Source: Gemmatimonadota bacterium (GTDB lineage Bacteria > Gemmatimonadota > Gemmatimonadetes > Longimicrobiales > Gaopeijiaceae). From it: 54,245 nt of DNA. Each line of letters begins with the position of its first letter. Within the stretch, counting starts at the first letter, position 1. Positions 8,547-17,276 of the stretch are shown piece after piece. The stretch lies in the NCBI GenBank assembly GCA_028874995.1, contig JAPPGM010000048.1, forward strand, positions 1-54,245. The letters are read 5' to 3'. The notes below the pieces were generated by a model. It was not told where the DNA came from and made no database searches. It saw only the letters and a list, made by a program, of their open reading frames with translations. A program made the position numbers and the translations under genes.

Positions 8547-9788
8547 ATGTTCCGCCCAGCAGTCACCCCGGCCACGGCCCCCGCGCCCAACATCCTCCTC
8601 CTTCTCGCGCTGACCACCGCGCTCTCCTCCTGCGAAACCGAATCGCGCACAGGAAACCCGACGCGCGCCACCCTTCCAAGCGGGGGCGTCCTGGTGCGCT
8701 ACTCCGGCCTCCCCGCCATCGACTCGGTCGGGCCCGATGTCACCGACGTGCGGATCGACCTGCAGTTCGGGAGCCGCGAGGGGGACGACCCGAACCTCAC
8801 CTTCGGCAACATCCGGGGCGTACAGGCCGCCAGCGACGGTACGATCTACGTGCTGGACTACCAGGCGGCCGAGGTCCGGGTGTTCGGTCCCGACGGCGAA
8901 TACCTGCGCACCATCGCGCGGCGCGGCGAGGGCCCCGGCGAGATCGCGGAAGCCAACGGCATCCTCCTCTCGGGCGACACCCTCCTGTGGATCCACGACT
9001 ATGCACAGAACCGGATCGAAGGCGTCGATCCCGCCGGTGAGGAGATTCGCTGGTTCACCAAGCCGATCTTCGGCTACGGCTACATATGGGACGGGGCGTT
9101 CGACCGGCAGGGTCGCTACTGGAAGGAGACCGAGCATCGGGATGGGGACGAACTCGACCGCGCGGATCCCGGGCCCGGGTTGCTCTCGAGCACCTCTCGC
9201 GTCTACTTCAAGTCCCATGACCTCTCCACGGAGCACGTCGACTCGGTCTACGTGGGCGAGACGACCGGCCGTGCCTACCGCTCCGCCGCGGACTGGGGCA
9301 CCCAGATCCCCTTCGACGCCTCCGACAACCACGTCGTCAACCCGCCCGGCGGGTTCTGGAGCGCGAACACGGGCTCATACCGCCTGACCCGCACCGGCGA
9401 TGGCGGCGACACTCTCCTGGTGATCGAAGCGGCGCTGCCCGGCATCCCGGTGACATCGGACGACCGATCCGCCTACGTCGAGAGCAGGGCCGAGCGCGAA
9501 CCGGAGTACCGCCGTGACTTCGAAGCGGTCGCCGCCCTCATGCCGGACTCCAAACCCATCCTCCAGGGCATCCTGATGGACGACCATGACCGGCTCTGGG
9601 TGCGCCGGACCGTCCCGCCCGATGCCTCACCCTTCTTCGACCTGTTCTCACAGAACGGCGACTATCTGGGTTCCGTACGTCTGGCCTTCCAGCCCGGGTA
9701 CCGGTACTGGATCCTGCACGGCGCCATCTACACCTGGATCGTGGACGACGTGGGTGTGCAGTTTGTGGTGAGGGCACCGTTGTCGTGA
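8547..9788 (+). CDS. Six-bladed beta-propeller lipoprotein (subfamily A, copy 1)
   Basis: 413 residues. A hydrophobic stretch ends in LSSC (Cys29), a lipobox, so the protein is probably an exported lipoprotein. Repeated blades follow, with DGTIYVLD and the near-universal family motif GEGPGE at 127-132. It matches the 6-bladed beta-propeller family (DUF5128-like), whose role is not established. Subfamily A is recognised by AIDSVGPDVT and LQFGSREGDDPNLTFG near the N-terminus and by the ending VVRAPLS. Two neighbours downstream are close paralogues, forming a run that ends in an FAD oxidoreductase. Confidence 0.85.
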   Translation: MFRPAVTPATAPAPNILLLLALTTALSSCETESRTGNPTRATLPSGGVLVRYSGLPAIDSVGPDVTDVRIDLQFGSREGDDPNLTFGNIRGVQAASDGTIYVLDYQAAEVRVFGPDGEYLRTIARRGEGPGEIAEANGILLSGDTLLWIHDYAQNRIEGVDPAGEEIRWFTKPIFGYGYIWDGAFDRQGRYWKETEHRDGDELDRADPGPGLLSSTSRVYFKSHDLSTEHVDSVYVGETTGRAYRSAADWGTQIPFDASDNHVVNPPGGFWSANTGSYRLTRTGDGGDTLLVIEAALPGIPVTSDDRSAYVESRAEREPEYRRDFEAVAALMPDSKPILQGILMDDHDRLWVRRTVPPDASPFFDLFSQNGDYLGSVRLAFQPGYRYWILHGAIYTWIVDDVGVQFVVRAPLS

Positions 9789-9825
9789 AGCCATCGCTCA
9801 CACCTCATCACCCGGGGCGGAGAGC

Positions 9826-11082
9826 GTGAAGAAACCAGGCCTGTTCCGAGGGAGATGGACCGTGTTCCGCGATGCGACGCGAATCGCACTGATCGCCACT
9901 GCATTCTCCTGCACCACTGACTCCCCCGCAGGAGCCCCCGCGCGCGAGACGCTCCCCAACGGGGCGGTGCTCGTTCGCTACCCCGACCTCCCCGCCATCG
10001 ACTCCGTCGGTCCCGAAGTCACCGAAGTGCACGTGGACCTCCAGTTCGGAAGCCGTGAGGGGGACGATCCCAACCTCACCTTCGGCCGAATCCAGGGCAT
10101 CCAGGCCGGGAGCGACGGCACCATCTACGTGCTGGACGGCCAGCCGGACGACGTGCGGGTATTCAGTCCCGATGGCGAGTACCTGCGGACGATCGTGCGG
10201 CGCGGCGAGGGCCCCGGTGAGACTACCGGCGCCTCGGGGATCCTCCTTTCGGGCGACACGCTGCTCTGGATGAACGACCGCAGGGGGGTCATCGGGGTGG
10301 ACCCCAACGGTGAAGAGGTTCGCCGGTTCAAGAGGCTGGCATACGATCCCGCATACTACTGGAGCGGAGCCTTCGACAACTACGGACGCTACTGGATCGG
10401 CGCGTATCATGCGGACGAGGAGCGCAGCGGCGATCTCACCAGGGCGAGCGCGGGCCCGCATACGGAGACCTACCTGCGCTACTACAAGTCATACGACCTC
10501 TCCACGGAAGCGATCGACTCCGTTCCCCTCGGGGAGAGAGTTACGCAAACCTACCTGTTCGACATCGGCGGCGGTGGGTTGGGCATCATGGACATCCCCT
10601 TCGTGTCGTCCGATGTGACAGCGGTGAGGCCGGCCGGAGGATTCTGGCACTCCGGCAACACGGCATACCGCATCACCCGCAGCAGCGAACAGGGCGATAC
10701 GCTGGTCGTCATCGAGGCCGCGTTGCCCGCGCTGCCCGTCACCCCGGAGGAACGTTCCGCATACATGGACCGCACAGTGGACAGACAGCCCGGGCAGCGC
10801 AGTGCGGCCGAGCGCGCCGCTGCTGTCATCGCCGACTTCAAGCCAATCTTCCACAGTTTCTTCGTGGACGACGAAGACCGGCTCTGGGCAAGAAGGACCA
10901 CGCGCAATGGGGCCTATCCCTTCTATGACCTCTTTTCCGAAGCCGGCGACTATCTGGGTTCCGTTCGCCTCGGATTCCCGCCTGCGCGCGGCAGCAGGGT
11001 CTGGGTCCGGCACGGCAACCTCTACACCTGGGTCGTGGACGAACTGGATGTCCAATATGTGGTGAGGGCACCGTTGTCGTGA
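9826..11082 (+). CDS. Six-bladed beta-propeller lipoprotein (subfamily A, copy 2)
   Basis: 418 residues starting at a GTG (9826) behind GGAG. Lipobox Cys29 (TAFSC). It shares with copy 1 the AIDSVGPEVTEV, LQFGSREGDDPNLTFG, RRGEGPGE and terminal VVRAPLS segments, so the two arose by tandem duplication. The stop overlaps the next start in a GTGA, implying translational coupling with copy 3. Function unknown. Confidence 0.85.
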   Translation: MKKPGLFRGRWTVFRDATRIALIATAFSCTTDSPAGAPARETLPNGAVLVRYPDLPAIDSVGPEVTEVHVDLQFGSREGDDPNLTFGRIQGIQAGSDGTIYVLDGQPDDVRVFSPDGEYLRTIVRRGEGPGETTGASGILLSGDTLLWMNDRRGVIGVDPNGEEVRRFKRLAYDPAYYWSGAFDNYGRYWIGAYHADEERSGDLTRASAGPHTETYLRYYKSYDLSTEAIDSVPLGERVTQTYLFDIGGGGLGIMDIPFVSSDVTAVRPAGGFWHSGNTAYRITRSSEQGDTLVVIEAALPALPVTPEERSAYMDRTVDRQPGQRSAAERAAAVIADFKPIFHSFFVDDEDRLWARRTTRNGAYPFYDLFSEAGDYLGSVRLGFPPARGSRVWVRHGNLYTWVVDELDVQYVVRAPLS

Positions 11083-12323
11083 AGCTGTACGGACTGCTCA
11101 CCGCTTTCTGCCGACGCACACCGCTGGCGCTCATCGCCGCCGCCATCGTCTCCTCCTGCACCACCGATGCACCCGCCGGCAGTCCGACACGCGAGACGCT
11201 CCCCAACGGCGCCACCCTCGTCCGCTACCCCGGCCTCCCCGCCATCGACTCCGTCGGCCCCGACGTCACAGAAGCACGGATCGACCTGCAGTTCGGGAGT
11301 GTCGAAGGCGAAGACCTCAACTTCATCTTCGGCGATATCCGGGGCATCCAGGCCGCCGGCGACGGCACCATCTACGTGCTGGACAACCAGGCTCTCGAGG
11401 TGCGGGTGTTCTCACCGGAGGGCGAATACCTGCGCACGATCATGCGGCGCGGAGAGGGCCCTGGAGAAATCCTCAGATCCAACGGATTCATCCTGTCGGG
11501 CGATACGCTGCTGTGGGTTCATGAAACAACGAAGTATGTGGTCATCGGCGTGGATGCCCACGGTGAGGAGGTTCGCCGATTCGACGCACCGCTTCGACGG
11601 CGAGGCTACTTCTGGGACGGGGCGTTCGACCTTCGAGGACGCTACTGGAGGAGCACTTCCGTTTGCGACGACGAGGAGTTGGACCCCGAGCCGGGACTGC
11701 TGGCGGGCTCCTGTCGCCGCCACTACGTGTCCTACGACCTCGCCATTGAAGTCATCGACTCCGTGTACCTCGGTGAAGAGACCTATCGGTCGTTCATGGC
11801 CAGGATGCCCGGCGACGGGCGGCGGTTCTACACGATCCCCTTCCAGTCATCGCGGCTCACACTGCTGAACCCGTCGGGAGGGTTCTGGGATGCGAACAAG
11901 GGATCCTACCGCCTGACGCGTACCGCTGAGGGCGGAGATACGCTGCTGGTGATTGAGGCGTCCCTGCCCCCAATCCCCGTGACGGCAGAGGACCGATCCG
12001 CCTACGTCCAGGCCCAGATCGAGCGCAGCCCGGAAATGCGGAGTGCCGTCGAGGAGGTCGCCGCACTCATGCCGTATTTCAAGCCGATCCTCGAAGACGG
12101 CTTCGTGGACGACGAAGAGCGCCTGTGGGTGCAGAGATCCACTCCGTTGGGCGCCCCCCGCTTCTATGATCTCTTTTCGGGGGATGGCAACCATCTCGGC
12201 TCCATCCGCTTCGCCTTCCAACCCGCTCCCTACAGTCCGCTCTGGGTTCGGCACGGCCACATCTACGCGTTGGTCCTGGACGACCTGGATGTACAGTACG
12301 TCGTGAGGGCGCCCATTTCATGA
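11079..12323 (+). CDS. Six-bladed beta-propeller lipoprotein (subfamily A, copy 3)
   Basis: 414 residues, GTG start at 11079 inside the GTGA overlap with copy 2. Lipobox Cys27 (IVSSC). Conserved blocks are AIDSVGPDVTEARIDLQFGS, DGTIYVLD and RRGEGPGE. Its stop overlaps the start of the FAD oxidoreductase in an ATGA, so an exported propeller and a flavoprotein are produced as one coupled set. Function unknown. Confidence 0.85.
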   Translation: MKLYGLLTAFCRRTPLALIAAAIVSSCTTDAPAGSPTRETLPNGATLVRYPGLPAIDSVGPDVTEARIDLQFGSVEGEDLNFIFGDIRGIQAAGDGTIYVLDNQALEVRVFSPEGEYLRTIMRRGEGPGEILRSNGFILSGDTLLWVHETTKYVVIGVDAHGEEVRRFDAPLRRRGYFWDGAFDLRGRYWRSTSVCDDEELDPEPGLLAGSCRRHYVSYDLAIEVIDSVYLGEETYRSFMARMPGDGRRFYTIPFQSSRLTLLNPSGGFWDANKGSYRLTRTAEGGDTLLVIEASLPPIPVTAEDRSAYVQAQIERSPEMRSAVEEVAALMPYFKPILEDGFVDDEERLWVQRSTPLGAPRFYDLFSGDGNHLGSIRFAFQPAPYSPLWVRHGHIYALVLDDLDVQYVVRAPIS

Positions 12324-13498
12324 CGCCGGACCCGCGCCCCGCCCCCAACGGCGAGGCGAACAGTCCCACCGCCGACGTCGTCGTCATCGGCGCCGGGATC
12401 GTCGGAGCCTCCTGCGCATACGAGCTCGCCAGGCGCGGACTCCGCGTCACCGTCCTGGAACGCGAAAACGCCCCCGCCCTCGGCTCCACCGGTCGTAGCG
12501 CCGCCGGGGTGCGCGTCCAGTTCACCACCCGTCCCAACATCGAGTTCTCGATGTACTCGCTGCCCGTCTACCGCTCCTTCCGAGAGCGGCACGGTTTCGA
12601 GGTCGGCTACCGCGACATCGGCTACCTGCTCCTGGTTCCCCCCGACCGCTGGGAGGACCACCTGGCCTCGGTCGCGCTCCAACACAGCTTGGGTGCCCCC
12701 GTCGATGTCCTCACCCCGGACGAAGCCCTGCGCCACGTCCCCCTCGCCACCGGCGGCCTCGCCGGCGCGACCTACGGCCCCTGGGACGGCGTGATCGACC
12801 CCCACATGGCCACCCACGCCTGGGTCGCCATGGGCCGCGCAGCGGGGGTGGAGTACCGCTTCAACCGCACCGTTACCGCGCTGCGGCCCGAGGGGGACGG
12901 CTGGCGACTCGATACAGGCACCGAGTCATTCTCCTGCGGCCACCTGGTCAACGCCGCCGGTGCCTGGTCCGCCGTCATCGCACGTCTCGCCAACCTCGAA
13001 GTCCCCGTCCGCCCCAAGCGCATCCAGATCTTCCTGAGCGGCCCCATCGCCGACGAGCGCGTCTACCCCCTCACCATCGACCTGGAGACGGGGGTCTACC
13101 TGCGCAGCGAGGGCGACCGCATCCTGTTCGGGCTCGACACCCACGCCGACGACGGCTTCACCGAAGGGATCGACTGGAACTGGCTGGAAGAGGTGCTGCT
13201 CACCGGCGTCGACCGTTTCCCCTGGTGGGTGGATCTGGGGGTCGACCGCCTGGGGAGCTGGTGGGGCTACTACGGCGTCACCCCCGACAACAACCCGGTG
13301 ATCGGCTACAATCCCGGCGCCCGCGGCTGGGTCGACGCCTGCGGGTTCTCCGGCCACGGGATCATGCACGCTCCGGCCACGGGGCTGGCGGTGTCGGAGC
13401 TGATCGCGGACAGGCGTTCGCACACGCTGGACGTGACGGCGTTCCGGCACGGGAGGTTCGAGGAGGAGACCCGAGAGGTCGAGGTGAACATATTCTGA
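12320..13498 (+). CDS. FAD-dependent oxidoreductase (DAO family, sarcosine oxidase beta-like)
   Basis: 392 residues, ATG at 12320 overlapping the previous stop. After a 17-residue tail comes the FAD-binding motif VVVIGAGIVGASCAYELARRG, then GRSAAGVRVQFTTRPN, and near the C-terminus GYYGVTPDNNPVIG and CGFSGHGIMHAPATG, which are typical of the sarcosine oxidase beta / D-amino-acid oxidase group. The reaction would be oxidation of a secondary or primary amine carbon-nitrogen bond; the substrate is not evident. No signal peptide. Confidence 0.85.
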   Translation: MTPDPRPAPNGEANSPTADVVVIGAGIVGASCAYELARRGLRVTVLERENAPALGSTGRSAAGVRVQFTTRPNIEFSMYSLPVYRSFRERHGFEVGYRDIGYLLLVPPDRWEDHLASVALQHSLGAPVDVLTPDEALRHVPLATGGLAGATYGPWDGVIDPHMATHAWVAMGRAAGVEYRFNRTVTALRPEGDGWRLDTGTESFSCGHLVNAAGAWSAVIARLANLEVPVRPKRIQIFLSGPIADERVYPLTIDLETGVYLRSEGDRILFGLDTHADDGFTEGIDWNWLEEVLLTGVDRFPWWVDLGVDRLGSWWGYYGVTPDNNPVIGYNPGARGWVDACGFSGHGIMHAPATGLAVSELIADRRSHTLDVTAFRHGRFEEETREVEVNIF

Positions 13499-13534
13499 CA
13501 AGCCACTCCGATTGGCGGATGTCGGCAGGTCAGG

Positions 13535-13589
13535 CCGGAGATTGTTGCCTATTGGGGTCTCCATCATCAGATATTCAACAATCTCCCGG
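13535..13589. repeat. Inverted repeat downstream of the FAD oxidoreductase
   Basis: GGAGATTGTTG (13537-13547) is repeated in inverted form at 13576-13586, with CCGG flanks extending the arms and a 28-base loop. There is no T-run, so it is not a standard terminator. It could be an mRNA hairpin or an operator for the GPP34 gene that starts at 13665. Confidence 0.35.
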
Positions 13590-13664
13590 AACCCTGGCTC
13601 GCCCAGCCGGATACCTTTGAGCGGTTGCCACAGGACCCCGATACCACCCTTTGAAAGGCCCCCA

Positions 13665-14306
13665 ATGCTGAGATTCGCCGAAGAAATCATGCTCCTTCTC
13701 CTTGAAGACGAGGGGAAGAGGTTCCTGAATGTGCCCGACTCGTCCCTGCGCTACGCACTCGCCGGCGGGGTCCTCATGGATCTCGCGATGGAGGACCGGA
13801 TCGACACCGACCTCGACAAGCTGATCCTGGTGGACCCGACTCCGCTCGACGACGATATCCTCGACCCGGTGCTCGCCGACATCGCTGCCGCGACCGGGAC
13901 CCACGATGCACGCTACTGGGTGGAGCGGGCCGCCAGCCGCGCCTTCGACACCCGGGAGGCGGCCATGGAACGGCTGGTCGCGCGGGGAATTCTGGAGCGT
14001 CGCGATGACCGGTTCCTGTGGATGTTCCCGTCGCGCCGCTACCCCCTGGTCGACGGCGAGGCCGAAATCGAGGTCAAGCTGCGCATCATGGAGGTCCTCT
14101 TCGCCGAGGTGGTCCCCACGCCCCGGGATGTCGTCATCATCTGTCTGGCCGACGGCTGCGGGATCTTCACCGAACTGCTTTCCAGCGAGGATCTCCGGGA
14201 GGTGAAGCCGCGTATCGAGCTCGTTCGCAGGATGGACCTGATCGGTCGGGCGGTGATGGCGGCCATCCGGGACATCTGGCGATTCGGCCGCTCATCGTCC
14301 GGCTGA
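13665..14306 (+). CDS. GPP34-family protein, copy 1
   Basis: 213 residues, ATG at 13665 behind GAAAGG. The start MLRFAEEIMLLLLEDEG and the block LRYALAGGVLMDLAMEDRIDTD are characteristic of GPP34 (Golgi phosphoprotein 3/Vps74-like) domains, here a single domain filling the protein. The eukaryotic relatives bind phosphatidylinositol-4-phosphate at Golgi membranes; bacterial members have no settled function. No signal peptide or membrane segment. A near-duplicate follows 83 bp downstream. Confidence 0.88.
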   Translation: MLRFAEEIMLLLLEDEGKRFLNVPDSSLRYALAGGVLMDLAMEDRIDTDLDKLILVDPTPLDDDILDPVLADIAAATGTHDARYWVERAASRAFDTREAAMERLVARGILERRDDRFLWMFPSRRYPLVDGEAEIEVKLRIMEVLFAEVVPTPRDVVIICLADGCGIFTELLSSEDLREVKPRIELVRRMDLIGRAVMAAIRDIWRFGRSSSG

Positions 14307-14389
14307 CACCCACCCGTCCTTGTGGACACGCTGCGGCGAGGGCACTTTCCATTCCCCGCCGGAAACCTCTCAACGCATGAAGGCCCGCA

Positions 14390-15043
14390 ATGCTGAGATT
14401 TGCAGAAGAGATCATGCTCCTCCTCCTCGACGACGAGGGCGAAAGGTTCCTGCGGGTGCCCGACTGGTCCCTGCGCTACGCCCTCGCGGGCGGGGTCCTC
14501 ATGGATCTGGCGATGGAGGACCGGATCGACACCGACCTCGAGAAGCTGATCCTGGTGGACCCGGCTCCGCTCGGCGACGACATCCTCGACCCGGTGCTGG
14601 CCGACATCGCCGCCGCGACGGAAACGCACGACGCGCGCTACTGGGTCGAGCGTGCCGCCAACCGCGCCGACGAGACCCGCGAGGCGGCCATCGAACGGCT
14701 CGTTGCGCGCGGCATCCTGGAGCGCCGCGAGGACCGGTTCCTGTGGGTGTTCCGGTCGCGCCGCTACCCGCTGGTGGACGGGAGGGCCGAGCGCGAGGTG
14801 AAGCTGCGCATCATGGAGGTGCTCTTCAGCGACGTCATCCCCACGCCGCGGGACGTCGTCATCATCTGCCTGGCCGACGCCTGCGGGATCTTCACCGAGC
14901 TGCTCTCGAAGCGGGAGGTGCGGCACGCGCTGCCGCGCATCGAACTCATCCGCAAGATGGACCTGATCGGACGCGCGGTCACGGCCGCCATCTGGGACAT
15001 CGAGGTCTCCCTGGCCAAGGCGATCCGGCCTCACATGGCCTGA
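14390..15043 (+). CDS. GPP34-family protein, copy 2
   Basis: 217 residues, ATG at 14390. It is very similar to copy 1 along its whole length, at both protein and DNA level, differing mainly in the last 20 residues (IEVSLAKAIRPHMA against RFGRSSSG). This is a recent tandem duplication with divergence confined to the tail. Function unknown in bacteria. Confidence 0.88.
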   Translation: MLRFAEEIMLLLLDDEGERFLRVPDWSLRYALAGGVLMDLAMEDRIDTDLEKLILVDPAPLGDDILDPVLADIAAATETHDARYWVERAANRADETREAAIERLVARGILERREDRFLWVFRSRRYPLVDGRAEREVKLRIMEVLFSDVIPTPRDVVIICLADACGIFTELLSKREVRHALPRIELIRKMDLIGRAVTAAIWDIEVSLAKAIRPHMA

Positions 15044-15111
15044 CGGACGACGGCGGCAGTCCCGCCGACCCTCGCGCCAATCTCGATCCGTACCCGTTCT
15101 GACAACCCTGC

Positions 15112-15140
15112 TTTACATCTTGTAATGTAGACATTACATT
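15112..15140 (+). promoter_or_regulatory. Promoter with palindromic operator for the molybdate operon
   Basis: A -35 like TTTACA (15112-15117) and a -10 like TACATT (15135-15140) are separated by 17 bases. The spacer and -10 are covered by TGTAATGT-AG-ACATTACA (15121-15138), an 8+8 perfect palindrome with a two-base centre. The arrangement is that of a repressor site blocking RNA polymerase. The next gene encodes a DNA-binding protein with a molybdate-binding-like domain, so autoregulation by molybdate is a natural inference. Confidence 0.65.
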
Positions 15141-15248
15141 GCACCTACGGTGGCACCGTGCGCGGACCGGCAGAGTCCACGGCGTGCCACCACCCACGCA
15201 ATGGCGTTCAACAACGCCCGCGCGAATCCAGTCCAACGGAGGAAGCCG

Positions 15249-16346
15249 ATGTCCGAATCCCGTCTCGAAAACCACCTCAAGCACCAACGCAAGGCCGCCG
15301 GTCTGTCACAGAACGCATTGGCCGAACGCGTGGGGGTCTCGCGACAGGCGATCCTCGCCGTCGAGGCCGGTCGCAACGTGCCCTCGACCAGCCTGGGACT
15401 CAAGCTGGCCTACGCCCTGGGTTGCAGCGTCGAGGACATCTTCCAACTGGCTCCGGCCCCGGGAATCCACGCGCACCTCGCGCCCGTCCCCCGCGCCAAC
15501 GAGGGCGGCACGCGGGTCGCCCTGGGCCGGGTCGCGGACCGCTGGGTCGCGCACCGGTTGCCTTCTCACGGTGTCGGTGCCGCCGACGGGACCATCGCCG
15601 GCGCGGATGGCGACATGGTCAAGGTGACTCCACTCGTGAGCTCCAGCAGCCTCCGGCGAAACGTTCTGGTTGCAGGATGCGCGCCGCTGCTAGGGGCTGT
15701 CGCCGCTCGGGTGGGGCAACGCTTCAGCGACGCGCGGGTTACCTGGCTGCCCAGGGGCAACCGCCGCTCCATGCAGCTCCTGGCGGACGGACTGGTTCAT
15801 ATGGCGGGTCTGCACCTTTCCGAAGAAGGTGGCGGCGGGACGGAAGCGGCGGCGAAGAAGGCGCTTCCGGGCCAGCGGCTGCTGGTTGTCAACCTGACGC
15901 GCTGGCGCATGGGAGTGGCCACGGCCGCGGGCAACCCGCTGGGGCTCGCCGCAGCCGGCGACCTGGCGCGGCCGGGCCTCCGCCTTGCCCGTCGCGAAGA
16001 GGGCTCCGGCGCTCACGCACTCGCCTCCCGGCTCACCGACGGCGCCTCCGACAACCAGGACGGACCCCGCGCCGGGGATCACCGTGAGGTGGCCCGGATG
16101 GTGCGGTCGGACTCCGCCGATGCCGGCATCACGATTGAAAGCGCGGCCCTGGCCGAAGGGCTGGACTTCATCCCGCTGGTTTCGGAGCGCTTCGACCTGA
16201 TTGTTCCCGCCGACATCGCCGCAAGCGACGCGGTCTCCCGCGTGATCGAGATGCTCGACGATCCGGCCTTCCGGGCCGAGGTGGAACACCTGCCCGGATA
16301 TGACAGCTCACTGAGCGGGCAGGTGACCACCGTGGATGGCGCGTGA
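15249..16346 (+). CDS. XRE-type regulator with periplasmic-binding-protein-like (molybdate-type) domain
   Basis: 365 residues from the ATG at 15249, preceded by GGAGG; a GTG at 15150 would add 33 unlikely residues. Residues 5-62 are an XRE helix-turn-helix (LKHQRKAAGLSQNALAERVGVSRQAILAVE). From about 125 to 350 is a binding-protein-like domain of the COG1910 type: LVAGCAPLLGAVAARVG, VTWLPRGNRRSMQLLADGLVHMAGLHL, LVVNLTRWRMGV, REEGSGAHALASRL and LDFIPLVSERFDLIVP. Such fusions sense molybdate or tungstate and control uptake genes. Its stop overlaps the modA start (GTGA). Confidence 0.88.
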   Translation: MSESRLENHLKHQRKAAGLSQNALAERVGVSRQAILAVEAGRNVPSTSLGLKLAYALGCSVEDIFQLAPAPGIHAHLAPVPRANEGGTRVALGRVADRWVAHRLPSHGVGAADGTIAGADGDMVKVTPLVSSSSLRRNVLVAGCAPLLGAVAARVGQRFSDARVTWLPRGNRRSMQLLADGLVHMAGLHLSEEGGGGTEAAAKKALPGQRLLVVNLTRWRMGVATAAGNPLGLAAAGDLARPGLRLARREEGSGAHALASRLTDGASDNQDGPRAGDHREVARMVRSDSADAGITIESAALAEGLDFIPLVSERFDLIVPADIAASDAVSRVIEMLDDPAFRAEVEHLPGYDSSLSGQVTTVDGA

Positions 16347-17212
16347 GAACCGGCGCCCCGGCACCGCGTGGAAAGAGCCGTCCCCGCATTCGCGCGCCGA
16401 GAGACTCGCGCGGTTTCGTACGGGGGCTGCCGGCCGTAGCGGTCACGCTCTTCTGCATTCTGGGATTGGCCGCGGTGGCCGCTGGGGGCGACGGGGACGA
16501 GGGGCGGCGGACTCTGCAGGTCTTCGCCGCCTCATCGCTCGCCGACGCCTTCCGGGACATGGAAACCGCCTTCGAAGCTTCGCACCCCCGCACGAATGTG
16601 GAACTCGTCTTCGCCGGCAGCCAGATCCTGCGCCTCCAGATCGAGCAGGGCGCCCGCGCCGACGTCTTCGCCTCCGCCGACCGACGCCACATCGAATCCC
16701 TGGCCCGCGCCGGACTGTTGGCGGAATATGTGGAGTTCGCGAGTAACGAGCTGGCGGTCATCGTGCCGCTGGACAATCCCGCCGGAATCGAGTCCTTCGA
16801 TGATCTTCCGCACGCCGAACGCCTGGTGATTGGAACCGAACACGTTCCGGTCGGCGGATACACGCACGAGGCGCTCCGCCGGGCGGCCGCGCGGAACGGC
16901 CCCGGGTTCGAGACCGCGGTGCTCGACAGGGTCGTGTCCAGGGAGAGCAACGTCCGCCTGGTGCGCGCCAAGGTGGAGCTGGGGGTGGCCGACGCGGCCA
17001 TCGTGTACCGCACCGATGCGGCTCCGGGCAGGGTTCGCACGATCGCCGTGCCGCCTTGGGCCAACGTGCGCGCGGGCTACCTGACGGGAGCGGTGGCAGG
17101 GTCGGCCAACCCGGAGGGCGCGGAGCAGTGGATCCGCTTCGTCGCGTCGCCCGCGGGACGGGAGATCCTGTCGCGCCGCGGTTTCAGGGCGGGCTCCGCG
17201 CCCGCGTGGTGA
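16343..17212 (+). CDS. modA: Molybdate ABC transporter, substrate-binding protein
   Basis: 289 residues, GTG at 16343 inside a GTGA overlap. A long basic N-region precedes a hydrophobic signal core (VAVTLFCILGLAAVAAG). The mature part starts with LQVFAASSLADAFRDMETAFE and contains VELVFAGSQILRLQIEQGARADVFASAD, the SS and GS segments that hold the oxyanion in ModA, and VELGVADAAIVYRTDA. It captures molybdate in the periplasm for ModB. The last residues (AGSAPAW) are echoed in a decayed copy just downstream, see the repeat feature. Confidence 0.92.
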   Translation: MRTGAPAPRGKSRPRIRAPRDSRGFVRGLPAVAVTLFCILGLAAVAAGGDGDEGRRTLQVFAASSLADAFRDMETAFEASHPRTNVELVFAGSQILRLQIEQGARADVFASADRRHIESLARAGLLAEYVEFASNELAVIVPLDNPAGIESFDDLPHAERLVIGTEHVPVGGYTHEALRRAAARNGPGFETAVLDRVVSRESNVRLVRAKVELGVADAAIVYRTDAAPGRVRTIAVPPWANVRAGYLTGAVAGSANPEGAEQWIRFVASPAGREILSRRGFRAGSAPAW

Positions 17213-17276
17213 GGGGTGCCGGGTGATCTCCGGCCGCGCCAGGTCCGACGCGGGCTCCGCTCCCGTGTGGTGAGGG
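17189..17276 (+). repeat. Imperfect direct repeat at the modA-modB junction
   Basis: A 27-bp unit at 17189-17215 recurs at 17250-17276 with two mismatches, period 61. The first copy encodes the modA C-terminus (AGSAPAW-stop); the second, read in the same frame, would encode AGSAPVW-stop. The simplest reading is a 61-bp tandem duplication that separated modA from modB, which formerly overlapped in a GTGA. Confidence 0.6.
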
